Made by a program: the position numbers and the translations under genes. A stretch of 64,000 nt of DNA from Paenibacillus radicis (ex Xue et al. 2023) (GTDB taxonomy: Bacteria > Bacillota > Bacilli > Paenibacillales > NBRC-103111), in assembly GCF_024722015.1 (NCBI RefSeq), contig NZ_JANQBD010000016.1:124001-188000 (forward strand), read 5' to 3'. Below, one piece after another: positions 63,007 to 64,000 of this stretch. The notes beneath the pieces are model-generated. The model made no database searches, was not told the DNA's origin, and saw only the letters and a list, made by a program, of their open reading frames with translations. Position 1 is the stretch's first letter. Each line of letters starts with the position of its first letter.

Positions 63007-64000
63007 TGGAAGAAGCAACAATTGCCGTATTGATTCTAAGCGTAAGCTTTGTGCTGTTTATGATTCTGAGGTTTCCGATTTCTCTTACTTTGGCGTTATC
63101 CACACTTCTGACGGTAATGTATTTGGAAATACCGCTTGCAGTAGTCGGCCAGCGGATGGTTCAGGGGATAAGCTCCTATTCGCTGCTGACGATCCCGTTC
63201 TTTATATTGGCGGGCCATATGATGAGTGAGGGGAAGCTCGCTTTGCGGCTCGTCAACTTCGCCCAATTGATTGTCGGCAGGGTTCGCGGCGGATTGGCGA
63301 TGGTTAACTCTGTGGCGTGTATGTTTTTCGGAAATATTTCCGGATCTGCCGTCGCGGACGTGTCCTCTATCGGTTCGGTTATGATTCCTATGATGAAGAA
63401 AAAAGGGTATGATACCGATTATGCAGTTGGTGTAACCGTATCCTCAGCCATTCAAGGTGTTGTTGTTCCGCCAAGTCACAATCTTGTGTTATATTCTTTG
63501 GCAGCAGGTGGTGGAGTATCCATTGCGAGTCTGTTCTTGGCGGGAATCGTACCTGGTATTATCCTGTGTATTTCATTGATGGCAACCAGCTATGTCTACG
63601 CAATCAAACGGGGATATGCCAAGGGCGACCCTATACAGCGCAAGGATGTCCCCAAGATTGTGCTTGACGGTGTGATGTCTTTGTTAACGGCAGCCATCAT
63701 ATTGGGTGGTATTTTTACCGGCTGGTTTACTGCAACGGAGTCCGGCGCGCTTGCCTGCTTGTATGCATTCATCCTGACATTCGTTGTTTACCGCGATATT
63801 CCGGTTAGTCGAATGTGGCTAATTTTGAAGAAGACATTCCGTACGGTATCGATGGTTTTGTTCCTGATTGCCGCATCCGATGCATTCAGCTGGTTATTGG
63901 CTTACTTGAAAATCCCCGGTATGGTGACAGATTTGATGCTCGGCATCTCCGACAGTCCGATTATTATTTTGCTCATTATTAACATATTGCTGCTAATTTT
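63006..64000 (+). CDS. TRAP transporter large permease (DctM-like), 3' truncated
   Basis: GTG 63006 opens a frame running to the window end without a stop (331 codons visible of a usual ~425). Family features: FVLFMILRFPISLTLALSTL, TIPFFILAGHMMSEGKLALR, FGNISGSAVADVSSIG, VSSAIQGVVVPPSHNLVLYS and GWFTATESGALACLYAFIL. It forms the TRAP permease with the small subunit encoded just before. Confidence 0.92.
   Translation, partial: MEEATIAVLILSVSFVLFMILRFPISLTLALSTLLTVMYLEIPLAVVGQRMVQGISSYSLLTIPFFILAGHMMSEGKLALRLVNFAQLIVGRVRGGLAMVNSVACMFFGNISGSAVADVSSIGSVMIPMMKKKGYDTDYAVGVTVSSAIQGVVVPPSHNLVLYSLAAGGGVSIASLFLAGIVPGIILCISLMATSYVYAIKRGYAKGDPIQRKDVPKIVLDGVMSLLTAAIILGGIFTGWFTATESGALACLYAFILTFVVYRDIPVSRMWLILKKTFRTVSMVLFLIAASDAFSWLLAYLKIPGMVTDLMLGISDSPIIILLIINILLLI

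Noticed and set aside
1-64000. tRNA, rRNA, CRISPR array or complete insertion sequence
   Set aside because: None could be recognised: no tRNA cloverleaf region, no regular repeat-spacer array and no transposase frame.

Overview
The window is chromosomal DNA of a low- to mid-GC, spore-former-type Firmicute, most probably Paenibacillus or a close relative. Evidence: strong AGGAGG-type ribosome sites, frequent TTG/GTG starts, a copper-amine-oxidase-N stalk domain, an SR1P peptide gene, a partner-switch cassette with a SpoIIE-type phosphatase, and GrpB, UPF0158 and NUDIX genes typical of Bacillales. The species cannot be fixed from the sequence alone.

Bases 1-22.5 kb hold most of an extracellular contractile injection system (eCIS, a phage-tail-like particle of the Afp/PVC type). 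The genes run in order: sheath (5' truncated by the window edge), inner tube 1, a zinc-finger chaperone-like protein, a small DUF6760-like frame without a normal start codon, tube 2, a giant 2035-aa Gln/Glu-repeat protein, a LysM baseplate protein, hub (gpD-like), spike (gpV-like), gp25, baseplate J-like protein 1, an AT-rich two-gene insertion (GNAT, DUF6155-like) with a hairpin element, baseplate J-like protein 2, a beta-propeller/tail-protein-I fusion, and a large conserved protein. No AAA+ ATPase, tape measure or fibre gene was recognised here; these may lie upstream.

22.5-29.2 kb is an AT-rich block of small minus-strand genes: Zn-PLC-like, cupin, UPF0158, MetF-like, NUDIX, GrpB, two tiny membrane proteins, HAD, GyrI-like, histidine phosphatase and a deleted NUDIX pseudogene. 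It ends in a dispersed non-coding repeat that recurs at 48.3 kb. It looks like accessory DNA splitting the eCIS region.

29.3-46.6 kb returns to likely eCIS-associated genes: an anchored coiled-coil protein, AIM24, a membrane MORN-repeat protein, a DUF4280 PAAR-like tip, a TolC-like/CuAO-N protein, and then a long operon. That operon encodes a receptor with a degenerate class III cyclase domain, a GNAT, an NTT-type transporter fused to HEAT repeats and a degenerate cyclic-nucleotide fold, an RsbW-like kinase, a STAS antagonist, and a GAF-PP2C phosphatase. It is followed by a DUF4157 (HELTH) protein with seven 22-residue repeats. The phosphorylation partner switch looks intact while both cyclic-nucleotide domains have lost key residues. 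This is the most unusual part of the window.

46.6-64 kb is metabolic and regulatory. It contains a Gln-rich small protein, a nitroreductase, a LysR regulator divergent from a chemoreceptor, a GAPDH with an SR1P-like peptide, an SLC13-type anion symporter and an archaeal-type phosphoglycerate mutase. The receptor and symporter share a near-identical promoter/operator. Next come an M29 aminopeptidase, a methyltransferase, a cst-like persulfide detoxification operon with three operators (MBL-rhodanese, TusA-rhodanese, DsrE-like, CstR-like), a histidine kinase, and the start of a TRAP transporter cut by the window end.
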